A stretch of DNA of 64,000 nucleotides. Origin: Croceibacterium_A sp035626815 (GTDB taxonomy: Bacteria; Pseudomonadota; Alphaproteobacteria; Sphingomonadales; Sphingomonadaceae). How positions within the stretch are numbered: the stretch's first letter is position 1; each line of letters starts with the position of its first letter. The stretch lies in NCBI GenBank assembly GCA_035626815.1, contig DASPMY010000049.1:1-64000 (forward strand), written 5' to 3'. The translations under genes and the position numbers were made by a program. Shown here one piece after another: positions 50,645-59,938 of this stretch. Below the pieces are notes generated by a model, which saw only the letters and a list, made by a program, of their open reading frames with translations, was not told where the DNA came from and did no database searches.

Positions 50645-51525
50645 CGCGAGCGCTCGAGCAGCCGCCGGGCTTGCTCGAGGTGCGGCTGGTCGATCATCCG
50701 TCCGTCGAGCTGCAAGGCGCCTGCGTCGGGGTTGGCGCTGAACGCGTTGACGATCGCCCGCGCGCTGGCGATCTCCTGCTCGCTCGGGGTGAACGCCGCG
50801 TTGATCACCGGCACCTGGCTCGGATGGATTGCCAGCATCCCGGTGAAGCCGTCGGAGTAGGATTCCGCGGCGATCCGGGTGAGGCCGTCGATGTCGCGGA
50901 ACTCGGCGTGGAGCGTGTCCACCGCCATGACCCCGCGGGCGTGCGCGGCGAGCAGGACGTGGGCGCGGACGAAGCGGAAGGTGTCGGTCCACTGGCCGCG
51001 CGCGTCGCGCTTGCGCCCGGCGCCGATCGCCGCCGACAGGTCCTCGGCCCCCCACGTCAGCCCGGCGAGGCGCGGCAGCGAGGCGGCGATGTAGCTCGAG
51101 ATGCCGAGCGCGGCGGCGGGCGTTTCGCTGACCAGCGGCAGGATGCGGGTGGTGCCGGTCTGCACGCCGTTGCGCTGCTCCCTTTCGTAGAGCTCGGCGG
51201 CGAGCGCCTGGAGCTGGTCCGGGCCGGAGGCCTTCGGCACCATGATCCCGTCGGGCCGGCCCGGCATCACCGCCGCCAGGTCCTCGCGCCACAGCGGGCC
51301 GTCGAGCGGGTTGATGCGCACCCAGCGCGCGAACCCGCCGCCCACGACGACCTGGCGGCCGTGCGCCTCGAGGAAGCTCCTCGCCAGCATCCGCGCACGC
51401 GGCTTCGCCGGCGGGGCGACGGCGTCCTCGAGATCGACGATCACCACGTCGGCGCCGTAGCCCGCGACCTTGTCCAGCTTGGGCTGGCTGTCGCCCGGCA
51501 CGAACAGCCACGATCGCATCGCCAT
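50641..51525 (-). CDS. HpcH/HpaI aldolase / CitE-like lyase
   Basis: The 294-residue TIM-barrel protein is of the CitE family: RSWLFVPGDSQPKLDKVAGY, the Asp/Glu metal region VVIVDLEDAVAPPAKPRAR, then MVPKASGP, PLVSETPAAALG and GMLAIHPSQVPVINAAF. Such enzymes cleave (S)-malyl-CoA, beta-methylmalyl-CoA or citramalyl-CoA. ATG 51525 is used, with another ATG six bases later. It lies alone between a lipoprotein gene and a DMT transporter. Confidence 0.87.
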   Translation of the reverse strand: MAMRSWLFVPGDSQPKLDKVAGYGADVVIVDLEDAVAPPAKPRARMLARSFLEAHGRQVVVGGGFARWVRINPLDGPLWREDLAAVMPGRPDGIMVPKASGPDQLQALAAELYEREQRNGVQTGTTRILPLVSETPAAALGISSYIAASLPRLAGLTWGAEDLSAAIGAGRKRDARGQWTDTFRFVRAHVLLAAHARGVMAVDTLHAEFRDIDGLTRIAAESYSDGFTGMLAIHPSQVPVINAAFTPSEQEIASARAIVNAFSANPDAGALQLDGRMIDQPHLEQARRLLERSR

Positions 51526-51595
51526 CGGCACGCCTTTCGAGAGGAACCTACACATCACCTATAGCCTCGCGGGCCCGCGGCGCTAGACGGGCGCG

Positions 51596-52498
51596 ATGGA
51601 ACCGACCGCCCCCTCCGGCCGCGCGCGCGTGCTGCCGCTCGCCGCGCTGCTCGCCGGCAACGTGGCGCTGGCGATGGGGCCGTGGTTCGTGCGGCTGGCC
51701 GACACCGGGCCGGTCGCCGCCGGGTTCTGGCGGGTGGCGCTGGCGCTGCCGGTGCTGGCGCTGCTCGCGCGGATGAACCGCCAGCCGCTCGGCGGGGTGC
51801 CGCGCGGCGTGGTGCTGGCGGTGCTCGTCGGCGGCGTGCTGTTCGGGCTCGACATCGCCAGCTGGCATGTCGGCATCGGGCTGACGCGACTCGCCAACGC
51901 CACGCTGTTCGGCAATGCCGGCAGCCTGATCCTGATGGTGTGGGGCTTCATCGCCTGGCGCCGCCTGCCCAAAGGGCGCGAGTGGCTGGCCGTGTCCGCC
52001 GCGCTGGCGGGGGCGGCGATCCTGATGGGCCGCTCGTTCGAGATCTCGCCGCGCACGCTGCTCGGCGACGTGTTCTGCCTCGTCGCCGGGCTGCTCTATG
52101 CCGGCTACCTGTTGATCCTGCAGGACGCCCGGCGGGCGCTCGGCAGCTGGAGCCTGTTGACGTGGTCGTGCATGGCGAGCGCCCCGGTGCTGCTGGCCAT
52201 CGCGCTGGCCAGCGGCGAGACGATCCTGCCCGGCGACTGGCGCCCGGTGGTCGGGCTGGCGATCAGCAGCCAGCTGATCGGGCAGGGGCTGCTGGTCTAC
52301 GCGCTGCGCCACTTCTCGCCGCTGGTGATCGGCATCGCCTTGCTTTGCCAGCCGGCCGTCGGCGCGCTGTCGGGCTGGCTGTCGTTCGGCGAGGTGCTGT
52401 CGCCGGCAGACGTGCTGGGGGTGGCGCTGGTCGCCTCGGCGCTGGTGCTCGCCCGCGTCGCCGGCGAGCCTGAAACCAGCGACCCGCGCTCGCGTTGA
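51596..52498 (+). CDS. EamA/DMT superfamily transporter
   Basis: This 300-residue protein has ten predicted helices in two EamA repeats. The first repeat shows NVALAMGPWFVRLADTGPVA and LGVA-like motifs; the second has LLYAGYLLILQDARRALGSW and ALLCQPAVGALSGWLSFGEV near the C-terminus. Substrates of this group range from amino acids to metabolites. The stop overlaps a possible TTG start of the next gene, so the two may be co-transcribed. Confidence 0.88.
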   Translation: MEPTAPSGRARVLPLAALLAGNVALAMGPWFVRLADTGPVAAGFWRVALALPVLALLARMNRQPLGGVPRGVVLAVLVGGVLFGLDIASWHVGIGLTRLANATLFGNAGSLILMVWGFIAWRRLPKGREWLAVSAALAGAAILMGRSFEISPRTLLGDVFCLVAGLLYAGYLLILQDARRALGSWSLLTWSCMASAPVLLAIALASGETILPGDWRPVVGLAISSQLIGQGLLVYALRHFSPLVIGIALLCQPAVGALSGWLSFGEVLSPADVLGVALVASALVLARVAGEPETSDPRSR

Positions 52499-52506
52499 TC
52501 GAGCAG

Positions 52507-53301
52507 ATGCCCATCGACATTTCCGCCCGCTTCGCGTTCTCGCTCGAGCGCCTGTCCGACGTGCTGCTGCAGTTCGAGGCGGCGGCCATTCCCGAGCAGC
52601 GCATCCTCGCCCAGCACTGCACGATGAGCCCGGCCGAGCACATCGCCCGCATCGCCGCGCAGGACGCCATCGGCGAACGCATCTGGCTGCAGATCGACGG
52701 GCATTTCGAGGTGGCCTATACGGCCACCGTCGAGGTTCGCCGACTGCTCGCCGATATCGCCACGCTCGCCCGGCTCGAGCCGCACGAATTGCCGGCCGAG
52801 GCGGTCCAGTACCTGTTCGATTCGCGCTATTGCCCGGCCGATCGGTTCCAGCCGTTCGTCGAGGCGGAGTTCGGCGGCACCGCCGGCGGCGGGCGGATTG
52901 CGGCGATTCGCCAGTGGATCGCCGGCAACTTCAGCTACGAGCCGGTCAGCACCACCAGCACGACCGCGCTCGACAGCTTCGTCGAGCGGCGCGGCATCTG
53001 CCGCGACTACGCCCACGTCCTGGTCACGCTGGCGCGCGCCTCGGCCATCCCCGCGCGGTACTGCAGCGTCTTCGCACCGGGGGTCGACCCGCCCGACTTC
53101 CACGCCGTGGCCGAGGTGTTCCTGGCCGATCCGGCGCTGCCCGGCGGCGGCGCCTGGCACCTGGTCGACGCGACCGGCATGGCCGATCCCGCGCAGACGG
53201 TGAAGATCGGCGTCGGCCGCGACGCGGCGGACGTCAGCTTCATGACCGTGTTCGGCGACGCGAAGTTCGAGGATAAGGAAGTTTCGGTACGCGCGGTTTG
53301 A
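52507..53301 (+). CDS. Transglutaminase-like protein
   Basis: This 264-residue protein has an N-terminal beta domain and a transglutaminase core at about 120-240. The catalytic triad residues are visible as Cys in ERRGICRDYAHVLVTLARAS, His in DFHAVAEVFLADP and Asp in WHLVDATGMA. Bacterial members are peptidases or amidases of unknown substrate. ATG 52507 is chosen; TTG 52495 overlapping the DMT stop is an alternative. Confidence 0.87.
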   Translation: MPIDISARFAFSLERLSDVLLQFEAAAIPEQRILAQHCTMSPAEHIARIAAQDAIGERIWLQIDGHFEVAYTATVEVRRLLADIATLARLEPHELPAEAVQYLFDSRYCPADRFQPFVEAEFGGTAGGGRIAAIRQWIAGNFSYEPVSTTSTTALDSFVERRGICRDYAHVLVTLARASAIPARYCSVFAPGVDPPDFHAVAEVFLADPALPGGGAWHLVDATGMADPAQTVKIGVGRDAADVSFMTVFGDAKFEDKEVSVRAV

Positions 53302-53341
53302 GCATTGTTGCAAACATCGGCTATGTCGGCGAAAGGGCAGA

Positions 53342-53355
53342 TGGTAGCGCTACCA
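53342..53355. promoter_or_regulatory. Palindromic operator before zwf
   Basis: TGGTAGCGCTACCA is a perfect 14-bp palindrome 30 bases before the zwf start. Its form (TGGTANCGNTACCA type) fits LacI-family operators known from sugar regulons in alphaproteobacteria and xanthomonads. No LacI gene is in the window. Confidence 0.72.
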
Positions 53356-53385
53356 GATAACGACGGGCGGGGAACAAGAGAGCGC

Positions 53386-54819
53386 ATGAAGTCCAAGGCT
53401 GATACCCTGCTGCTGTTCGGCGCCACCGGCGACCTCGCCCAGCGGATGCTGCTGCCGTCGCTGTGCGCGCTGCATTCCGACGGCCTGCTCGAGCCGGGGC
53501 TGCAGATCTTCGGCACCGCGCGCTCGCCGATGAGCGACGCGGAATTCCGCAACTTCGCCCGCAACGCGGTCGAGAAGTACCTCCCGGCCAACCGCCGCGG
53601 TGGCATGGCCGATTTCCTCAACCGGCTGCACTACCAGCCGCTCGACGTCGGCCGGCCCGAAGGGTTCGCCGCGCTGGCCGAGCGGCTCGGCGGGCGCTGC
53701 GCCGGGCTGGCGACGTTCCTGTCCACCGCGCCGAACCTGTTCGAGACGACGATCAACGGCCTCGCCGAGGCGGGCCTCGCGTGCGAGGGCGCGCGCATCG
53801 GGCTCGAGAAGCCGCTCGGGCTCGATCTCGCGACGAGCCGCGAGATCAACGACGCGGTGGCGCGCGCCTTCCCCGAGAGCCGCATCTTCCGCATCGACCA
53901 CTACCTCGGCAAGGAGACGGTGCAGAACCTGCTGGCGCTGCGCTTCGCCAACGTGATGTTCGAGCCGCTGTGGAACGCCCAGCACATCGAGCACGTGCAG
54001 ATCACCGTCGCCGAGACGGTCGGGCTGGAACAGCGCGCCGATTTCTACGACCGCACCGGGGCGCTGCGCGACATGGTCCAGAACCACATGCTCCAGCTGC
54101 TCTCGCTGGTGGCGATGGAGCCGCCATCGAGCTTCGACGCCACCGCGGTGCGCGACGAGAAGGTCAAGGTGCTGCGCGCGCTGCGGCCGGTGGCCCCGGG
54201 GGAGAGCGTGACCGGCCAGTACCGCGGCGGGGCGGTCGGCGGCGCGATCGTCGCCGGCTACGACGAGGAGCTCGGCCGCGACAGCCATACCGAGACGTTC
54301 GTCGCGCTCAAGGCGCACGTCGACAACTGGCGCTGGAAGGGCGTGCCGTTCTACTTGCGCACCGGCAAGCGGCTGCACGTGCGGGTGACCGAGATCCTCG
54401 TCCAGTTCCGCTGCGTGCCGCATTCGATCTTCGCCGGCGCGCGGAGCAAGCCGAACAAGCTGCTGATCGGCATCCAGCCCGAGGAGAACATCACCCTCTC
54501 GCTGATGGCCAAGGTGCCCGGGCTCGACCGCGACGGGATCGCCTTGCGCCAGGTCCCACTCGACATCGCCATGCCCGACGCGTTCTCGGGCAAGGAGCGC
54601 CGCATCGCCTACGAGCGGCTGCTGCTCGACCTGATCGAGTGTGACCAGACGCTGTTCGTGCGCCGCGACGAGGTCGAGGCGCAATGGGCGTGGATCGACG
54701 CGATCCGTGCGCAGTGGGCCGCCGAGGGCCTCGCGCCCAAGCCGTACAACGCCGGCAGCTGGGGCCCGAGCGCAGCGATCGCGCTGGCCGAGCGCGACGG
54801 GGTCAGCTGGCATGAGTAG
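53386..54819 (+). CDS. zwf: Glucose-6-phosphate 1-dehydrogenase
   Basis: This 477-residue enzyme starts the Entner-Doudoroff pathway by oxidising glucose-6-phosphate. The nucleotide motif LLLFGATGDLAQRMLLPSL, the substrate block GLEKPLGLD and the catalytic motif RIFRIDHYLGKETVQNLLAL are present. ATG 53386 follows GAGAG. It is the first gene of zwf-edd-glk-eda; its stop lies eight bases inside edd. An operator palindrome lies just upstream. Confidence 0.97.
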   Translation: MKSKADTLLLFGATGDLAQRMLLPSLCALHSDGLLEPGLQIFGTARSPMSDAEFRNFARNAVEKYLPANRRGGMADFLNRLHYQPLDVGRPEGFAALAERLGGRCAGLATFLSTAPNLFETTINGLAEAGLACEGARIGLEKPLGLDLATSREINDAVARAFPESRIFRIDHYLGKETVQNLLALRFANVMFEPLWNAQHIEHVQITVAETVGLEQRADFYDRTGALRDMVQNHMLQLLSLVAMEPPSSFDATAVRDEKVKVLRALRPVAPGESVTGQYRGGAVGGAIVAGYDEELGRDSHTETFVALKAHVDNWRWKGVPFYLRTGKRLHVRVTEILVQFRCVPHSIFAGARSKPNKLLIGIQPEENITLSLMAKVPGLDRDGIALRQVPLDIAMPDAFSGKERRIAYERLLLDLIECDQTLFVRRDEVEAQWAWIDAIRAQWAAEGLAPKPYNAGSWGPSAAIALAERDGVSWHE

Positions 54820-56626
54820 CCTCCACCCCGCCGTCGCCCGGGTGACCGACCGGATCATCGAGAAATCGCGCGATTCGCGGGCCCGCTACCTCGCGCTGAT
54901 GGCCGAGGAGGGCGAGCGCCATGCCGACCGCAACGTCGCGCTGCCGTGCTCGAACCTCGCCCACGGGTTCGCCGCGACGGGCGAGGACAAGGCCTCGATC
55001 GCCGCGCGCCGCGGCCCCAACATCGGCATCGTCTCGGCCTACAACGACACGATCTCGTCGCACCAGCCGTTCGGGCAGTATCCAGCGCAGATGAAGGTCT
55101 GGGCGCGTGAGGTCGGGGCGACCGCGCAAGTGGCCGGCTCGACCCCGGCCATGTGCGACGGCGTCACCCAAGGGACCGACGGCATGGAGCTGTCGCTGTT
55201 CAGCCGCGACGTGATCGCGCTGTCGACCGCCGTCGCCCTCAGCCATGCGATGTACGACGGCGTGGCGATGCTCGGGATGTGCGACAAGATCGTCCCCGGC
55301 CTGCTGATCGGTGGGCTGCGCTTCGGCTACCTGCCGGCGATCTTCCTCTCGGCCGGGGCGATGCCGACGGGGATCGCCAACAAGGAGAAGCAGCGCGTCC
55401 GCCAGCTCTACGCCGAAGGCAAGGCGACCCGCGCCGAGCTGCTCGACAGCGAGGCCGCCAGCTACCACTCGCCGGGCGTGTGCACGTTCTACGGCACCGC
55501 CAACTCCAACCTGATGATGCTCGACCTGATGGGCCTGGCGCTGCCCGGCGCGGCATTCATCAATCCCGGCACTCCGCTGCGCCAGGCGCTGACGCGCGCC
55601 GCGGTCCATCGGCTGGCGGCGATCACCCGCGACGGCAACGACTATCGCCCGCTGGCGCAGTGCGTCGACGAGAAGGCGGTGGTCAACGCCGCGGTCGGGC
55701 TGCTGGCGACGGGCGGATCGACCAACCACGCGATCCACGTTCCCGCGTTCGCGCGCTCGGCGGGGATCACCATCGACTGGACCGACCTGGCCGAGCTGAG
55801 CCACGCGGTGCCGCTGATGGCGCGGGTCTATCCGAACGGCGCGGCCGACGTGAACCAGTTCCAGGCCGCCGGCGGCCTCGGCTTCGTGGTCCGTGAGCTG
55901 CTCGACGCGGGCCTGATCCACCGCGACATCATGACCGTGTTCGGCGACGACCTCGGCGCCTATGCGCAGGAGCCGTGGCTCGACGGCGAGGACCTCGCCT
56001 GGCGCGAGGTCGGCCCCTCGGGGGACGACACCATCCTGCGCCCCGTGGCGAGCCCGTTCATGGCCGACGGCGGGATGCGGCTGGTCGAAGGCAACCTCGG
56101 GCGGGCGACGTTCAAGACCAGCGCGGTCGATCCTGACCGGTGGACGATCGAGGCGCCGTGCCGGGTGTTCGAGCGGCAGGAGGACGTGGCGCACGCGTTC
56201 GCGGCCGGCGAGCTGGACCGCGACGTCGTCGTCGTTGTCCGCTTCCAGGGCCCGCGCGCGAACGGCATGCCCGAGCTGCACAAGCTGACGCCGGCTCTCG
56301 GCGTGCTGCAGGACCGCGGTCACCGGGTCGCGCTGGTCACCGACGGGCGCATGTCGGGCGCCAGCGGCAAGGTGCCGAGCGCGATCCACGTCAGCCCCGA
56401 GGCGCTCGGCGGCGGGCCGCTGGCGTACTTGCGCGATGGCGACGTCATCCGCCTGTGCGGCAACGACGGGACGCTCGCGACGACCGCCGACCTCGCCTCG
56501 CGCGAGCAGGCGTTGCCCGTGCTGCCGCAGATGGGCACCGGGCGCGAACTGTTCGCCCTGTTCCGCGCCGGGGCGGACGAGGCCGAGCGCGGCGGCTCGG
56601 CGATGCTGGCGATCGCCGGGCTGTGA
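54812..56626 (+). CDS. edd: 6-Phosphogluconate dehydratase
   Basis: This 604-residue IlvD/Edd family enzyme makes 2-keto-3-deoxy-6-phosphogluconate. Its length is typical. Blocks include VSAYNDTISSHQPFGQYPAQ, AMCDGVTQGTDGMELSLFSR, the Fe-S Cys in MLGMCDKIVPGLLIGGLRFG and C-terminal VTDGRMSGASGKVPSAIHVS. The genes before (zwf) and after (glk) overlap it, confirming the pathway role against an IlvD call. Confidence 0.96.
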   Translation: MSSLHPAVARVTDRIIEKSRDSRARYLALMAEEGERHADRNVALPCSNLAHGFAATGEDKASIAARRGPNIGIVSAYNDTISSHQPFGQYPAQMKVWAREVGATAQVAGSTPAMCDGVTQGTDGMELSLFSRDVIALSTAVALSHAMYDGVAMLGMCDKIVPGLLIGGLRFGYLPAIFLSAGAMPTGIANKEKQRVRQLYAEGKATRAELLDSEAASYHSPGVCTFYGTANSNLMMLDLMGLALPGAAFINPGTPLRQALTRAAVHRLAAITRDGNDYRPLAQCVDEKAVVNAAVGLLATGGSTNHAIHVPAFARSAGITIDWTDLAELSHAVPLMARVYPNGAADVNQFQAAGGLGFVVRELLDAGLIHRDIMTVFGDDLGAYAQEPWLDGEDLAWREVGPSGDDTILRPVASPFMADGGMRLVEGNLGRATFKTSAVDPDRWTIEAPCRVFERQEDVAHAFAAGELDRDVVVVVRFQGPRANGMPELHKLTPALGVLQDRGHRVALVTDGRMSGASGKVPSAIHVSPEALGGGPLAYLRDGDVIRLCGNDGTLATTADLASREQALPVLPQMGTGRELFALFRAGADEAERGGSAMLAIAGL

Positions 56627-57579
56627 CCGATCTCGTGGCCATCGACGTGGGCGGGACCCACGCCCGGTTCGCGCTCGCCTCGATCGGCGCGGACGGAGCG
56701 ATCTCGCTCGGCGAGCCGGTGACGCTGCGGACCGCCGAGCACGCCGGGCCGGAAGGCGCGTGGCGCGCGTTCGAGCGCCTCAGCGCGGAACCGCTGCCGC
56801 GCGCCGCGGCCATCGCCATCGCCGGGCCGGTGACCGGCGACGTGGTGCCGATGACCAACAGTCCGTGGGTCCTGCGGATTTCCGCCTTCACGGCCGACCT
56901 CGGGCTCGACGCGGTGACCGTGCTCAACGATTTCGGCGCGGTGGCGCATGCCGTCGCGCGGGCGCCGGAGGACCAGCTGGTCCACATCGCCGGGCCGGAG
57001 GGCCCGCTGCCCGGGCTCGGCACGGTCAGCGTCATCGGCCCGGGCACCGGCCTCGGCGTCGCGCATTTCCACCGCTTTCCCGGCGGCTACCACGTCCAGG
57101 CGACCGAGGGCGGGCACGTCGGCTTCGCTCCGCAGGACGAGTTCGACGACCGGCTGCTGGCGATCTTGCGCGCCCGGCACGGGCGCGTGGCCACCGAGCG
57201 GGTCAACGCCGGGCCGGGAATCGTCGAGATCTACGCCGCGCTCGGCGGGCAAAGCCTCACCGACGACCGGACCATCTGGCAGCAGGGCATCGCCCGCGAG
57301 GACGAGCTCGCCGCGCGCGCGGTCGAGCGGTTCAGCGCCTCGCTCGGCAGCGTCGTCGGCGACTACGCGCTGGCGCACGGGTCGGCCGCGGTGGTGCTGG
57401 CGGGCGGGATCGGCCTCAAGCTGCGCGAGATCCTCCCGCAATCGCAGTTCGCCGAGCGCTTCCGCGCCAAGCCGCGCTACGAGGCGATGATGGCGGGAAT
57501 TCCGGTCAAGCTGATCGTCCATCCGCAGCCCGGGCTTTACGGCGCGGTCGCCGCGTTCCAGACGGAGCACTCGAGATGA
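56623..57579 (+). CDS. glk: Glucokinase (ROK-independent Glk type)
   Basis: This 318-residue enzyme phosphorylates glucose. It has the phosphate-1 motif LVAIDVGGTHARFAL, the substrate block TNSPWVLR and VLNDFGAVAHA, and VIGPGTGLGVAHF of the Glk (PF02685) family, with LAGGIGLK near the C-terminus. GTG 56623 overlaps the edd stop (GTGA), and its end overlaps eda by four bases, so all four enzymes are translationally coupled. Confidence 0.95.
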   Translation: MTDLVAIDVGGTHARFALASIGADGAISLGEPVTLRTAEHAGPEGAWRAFERLSAEPLPRAAAIAIAGPVTGDVVPMTNSPWVLRISAFTADLGLDAVTVLNDFGAVAHAVARAPEDQLVHIAGPEGPLPGLGTVSVIGPGTGLGVAHFHRFPGGYHVQATEGGHVGFAPQDEFDDRLLAILRARHGRVATERVNAGPGIVEIYAALGGQSLTDDRTIWQQGIAREDELAARAVERFSASLGSVVGDYALAHGSAAVVLAGGIGLKLREILPQSQFAERFRAKPRYEAMMAGIPVKLIVHPQPGLYGAVAAFQTEHSR

Positions 57580-58190
57580 GCCCGATCGAGCAGATCATGC
57601 GCGCCGCGCCGGTCATCCCGGTGCTGGTGATCGACGATGCCCATCAGGCGCGCTCGCTCGCCGAGGCGCTGGTGGCGGGCGGCTTGCGCGTGCTCGAGGT
57701 GACGCTGCGCACGCCCGCCGCGTTCGATGCGATCCGCCGCATGAACCTGGTGCCCGGGGCGATCGTCGGCGCCGGCACGGTGGTCAACCAGAGCCAGCTC
57801 GACGACGCGCGCGCGGCGGGGGCCGAGTTCATCGTCTCGCCCGGCCTGACCGAGCCGCTGGCGCGCGCGGCGATCCATGCCCGCGTGCCGTTCCTCCCCG
57901 GCGTGGCCACGGCGAGCGACATCATGCGTGGGCTCGATCTCGGGCTGAGCCACTTCAAGTTCTTCCCGGCGGAGGCGGCCGGCGGGATTCCGACGCTCAA
58001 GGCGCTCGCCGCGCCATTCGCCGGCGCGCGGTTCTGCCCGACCGGGGGGATCACCGCCGAGAGCGCGCCCGAATGGCTGGCGCTCGATCCGGTGCTGTGC
58101 GTCGGGGGCAGCTGGATCGTCCCGCGCGGCGCCGATCCGGCGCAAGTCGAGGCGCTTGCCCGTGAGGCGGCGTCGCTCGCCACGCGTTAA
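57576..58190 (+). CDS. eda: KDPG/KHG aldolase
   Basis: This 204-residue TIM-barrel aldolase completes the Entner-Doudoroff route, splitting KDPG to pyruvate and glyceraldehyde-3-phosphate. The Glu of LEVTLRTPAAFDAIR, GAGTVVNQSQLDDARAAGA and the Schiff-base Lys in HFKFFPAEAAGGIPTLKALA, then FCPTGGIT are present. ATG 57576 overlaps the glk stop. Confidence 0.96.
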   Translation: MSPIEQIMRAAPVIPVLVIDDAHQARSLAEALVAGGLRVLEVTLRTPAAFDAIRRMNLVPGAIVGAGTVVNQSQLDDARAAGAEFIVSPGLTEPLARAAIHARVPFLPGVATASDIMRGLDLGLSHFKFFPAEAAGGIPTLKALAAPFAGARFCPTGGITAESAPEWLALDPVLCVGGSWIVPRGADPAQVEALAREAASLATR

Positions 58191-58263
58191 CGATTGGCCG
58201 CCGCGAGTCTCGCAGTGGGACGCGGCGACGACGGGCGTGGCACCGGGTGAAAATTGACGCATT

Positions 58264-58926
58264 ATGCGAAGCATGGGCGAGCTGGTGAAATGGATCGGCG
58301 GGACGACCGTGGTCGCGGTGGTACTGCTCGGCTCGGCGGTGATCGCCGGGCACGCGCTCGACGCCGAGGAAACCGCGCCGGTCACCCGCGTCGCGCTGCC
58401 GGCCGCAACGCCGTTGCCGGTCGCCGCTTCGCCCGCGCCGGCCGCCGCGCCCGAGCCGTTCGTCATCAAGCGCATCCTGCCGATCGACGGCTCGATCCGC
58501 TACGGCGAGTGGCACTGGGACGAAAGCGGCGCGCCGGCCAGCGGTCCGCTGACGATCACCATCGACCTCGAGGCGCGGGTGATGTCGGTGTTCCGCGACG
58601 GCTACGAGATCGGCGCCACGGCGGTCCTGCTCGGCACCGACGAGCACCCGACCCCGACCGGGGTGTTCCCGATCCTCAGCAAGGAGCGCCACAACGTCTC
58701 CGAGATCTACAACAACGCGCCGATGCCGTGGACCCTGCGGCTGACGCACGACGGCGTCGCCATCCACGGCGGCTCGACCGTCGAGCGCGGCTGGGCCAGC
58801 CACGGCTGCATCGGCACGCCCGATGCGTTCGTCTCCAGGCTGTTCGCGATCGCCCGGCCGGGCGACAAGGTGATCATCACGCGGGGCAAGAACGCCGACG
58901 TGGGAACGCCGCTGGCGGCGCTCTAG
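58264..58926 (+). CDS. L,D-transpeptidase (YkuD/ErfK type)
   Basis: This 220-residue protein has one N-terminal hydrophobic segment (VAVVLLGSAVIAGHA), a Pro/Ala-rich linker, and a YkuD catalytic domain with HPTPTGVFPILSKERHN, IHGGSTVERGWASHGCIG (His, Cys nucleophile). It is simpler than the YcbB-like enzyme at 23113. ATG 58264 is used; ATG 58273 is an in-frame alternative. Confidence 0.9.
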   Translation: MRSMGELVKWIGGTTVVAVVLLGSAVIAGHALDAEETAPVTRVALPAATPLPVAASPAPAAAPEPFVIKRILPIDGSIRYGEWHWDESGAPASGPLTITIDLEARVMSVFRDGYEIGATAVLLGTDEHPTPTGVFPILSKERHNVSEIYNNAPMPWTLRLTHDGVAIHGGSTVERGWASHGCIGTPDAFVSRLFAIARPGDKVIITRGKNADVGTPLAAL

Positions 58927-58957
58927 ACCTGCCCGGTGCCAGTCCGGGGTGACAAGC

Positions 58958-59938
58958 TCAGCTATTGCGGCGCGCAGGTTCCGGGCGGAAGACCCACTCG
59001 TCGCCCTCGACCGTGACCAGCGCGCCGCCGAGTGAGCCGCTTTCGCCTCGCGCCAGCCGTTCGATCAGCCGGGCAACGTCGCCGCCACGGGGAACATCCC
59101 CAAAGTTCGCGATTGCGCGAGAGACGATCCGCCTGGTGATCTCGGCTGGAGTCCCGGGCCGGAAGCGGAGGCAGTCGGGCGGGCCGGTCACACGCTCGGA
59201 CCATTGCCGGTTGGTCCCCCACTGGAGGGCCTCCTCGGCATCCGCCAGATGGGCGGCGGACTGGGCCAGCGCGGCGACGTCCAGCCACGGGCTCTCGCCG
59301 ATGGCCTTGCGCAGCCGGGCGCGATCGAAACGGTCATCGACGTTGCCGGGGTCGTGAACCGCTTCGAGCCCGGAAGCCGCGACCACCCCGGCCAGGTCGG
59401 CGCGGCGAAATCCCAGCAGCGGGCGGATCACTGGGATCGCGCACCCGGGCATCGCGCCGATCTCGCGCACGCCGGCCAGCCCGGCGACGCCGCTGCCCCT
59501 GTTGAGCCGCATCAGCAAGGTCTCGGCCTGGTCGTCGGCATGGTGGGCCGTGGCAAGCGCAGCAAGGCCATGCCGCTCGGCCCAACCCGCCAGCACGCCG
59601 TAGCGCGCCGAGCGGGCCCGGGACTGGACGTTGCCCGGCGCGACCGTGGCCTTCAGCACCTCACAGCGGATTCCGCGCGCGGCGCACGCCGATGCGACCA
59701 TCGCGCACTCGGCGGCGCTCTCGGCGCGCAGCCCGTGATCGACCGTCCCCACTTCGAACTTGCCGGGAATCGCGGCATGGGCGAGCAGCAGCATCGCCAT
59801 TGAATCCGGCCCGCCCGATACGGCCAGCCCGAGCTTGCCGCCCTCGGGCCACAGCCGCTCCAGCGCTTGCGCGAACCGCGCTACCAGCTCGGGGGGCAGG
59901 TCAGCCGGTGCAGCGGACCTTGTTCCGGTCGCGGTCAT
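58958..59938 (-). CDS. tilS: tRNA(Ile)-lysidine synthetase TilS
   Basis: This 326-residue enzyme converts C34 of tRNA-Ile(CAU) to lysidine. The PP-loop SGGPDSMAMLLLAHAA near residue 40, VDHGLRAESAAECAMV and ATAHHADDQAETLLMRLNRG are diagnostic. The C-terminal part is short, as in alphaproteobacterial forms. Its start lies 38 bases inside the end of the upstream cpoB-like gene on the same strand. Confidence 0.95.
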   Translation of the reverse strand: MTATGTRSAAPADLPPELVARFAQALERLWPEGGKLGLAVSGGPDSMAMLLLAHAAIPGKFEVGTVDHGLRAESAAECAMVASACAARGIRCEVLKATVAPGNVQSRARSARYGVLAGWAERHGLAALATAHHADDQAETLLMRLNRGSGVAGLAGVREIGAMPGCAIPVIRPLLGFRRADLAGVVAASGLEAVHDPGNVDDRFDRARLRKAIGESPWLDVAALAQSAAHLADAEEALQWGTNRQWSERVTGPPDCLRFRPGTPAEITRRIVSRAIANFGDVPRGGDVARLIERLARGESGSLGGALVTVEGDEWVFRPEPARRNS

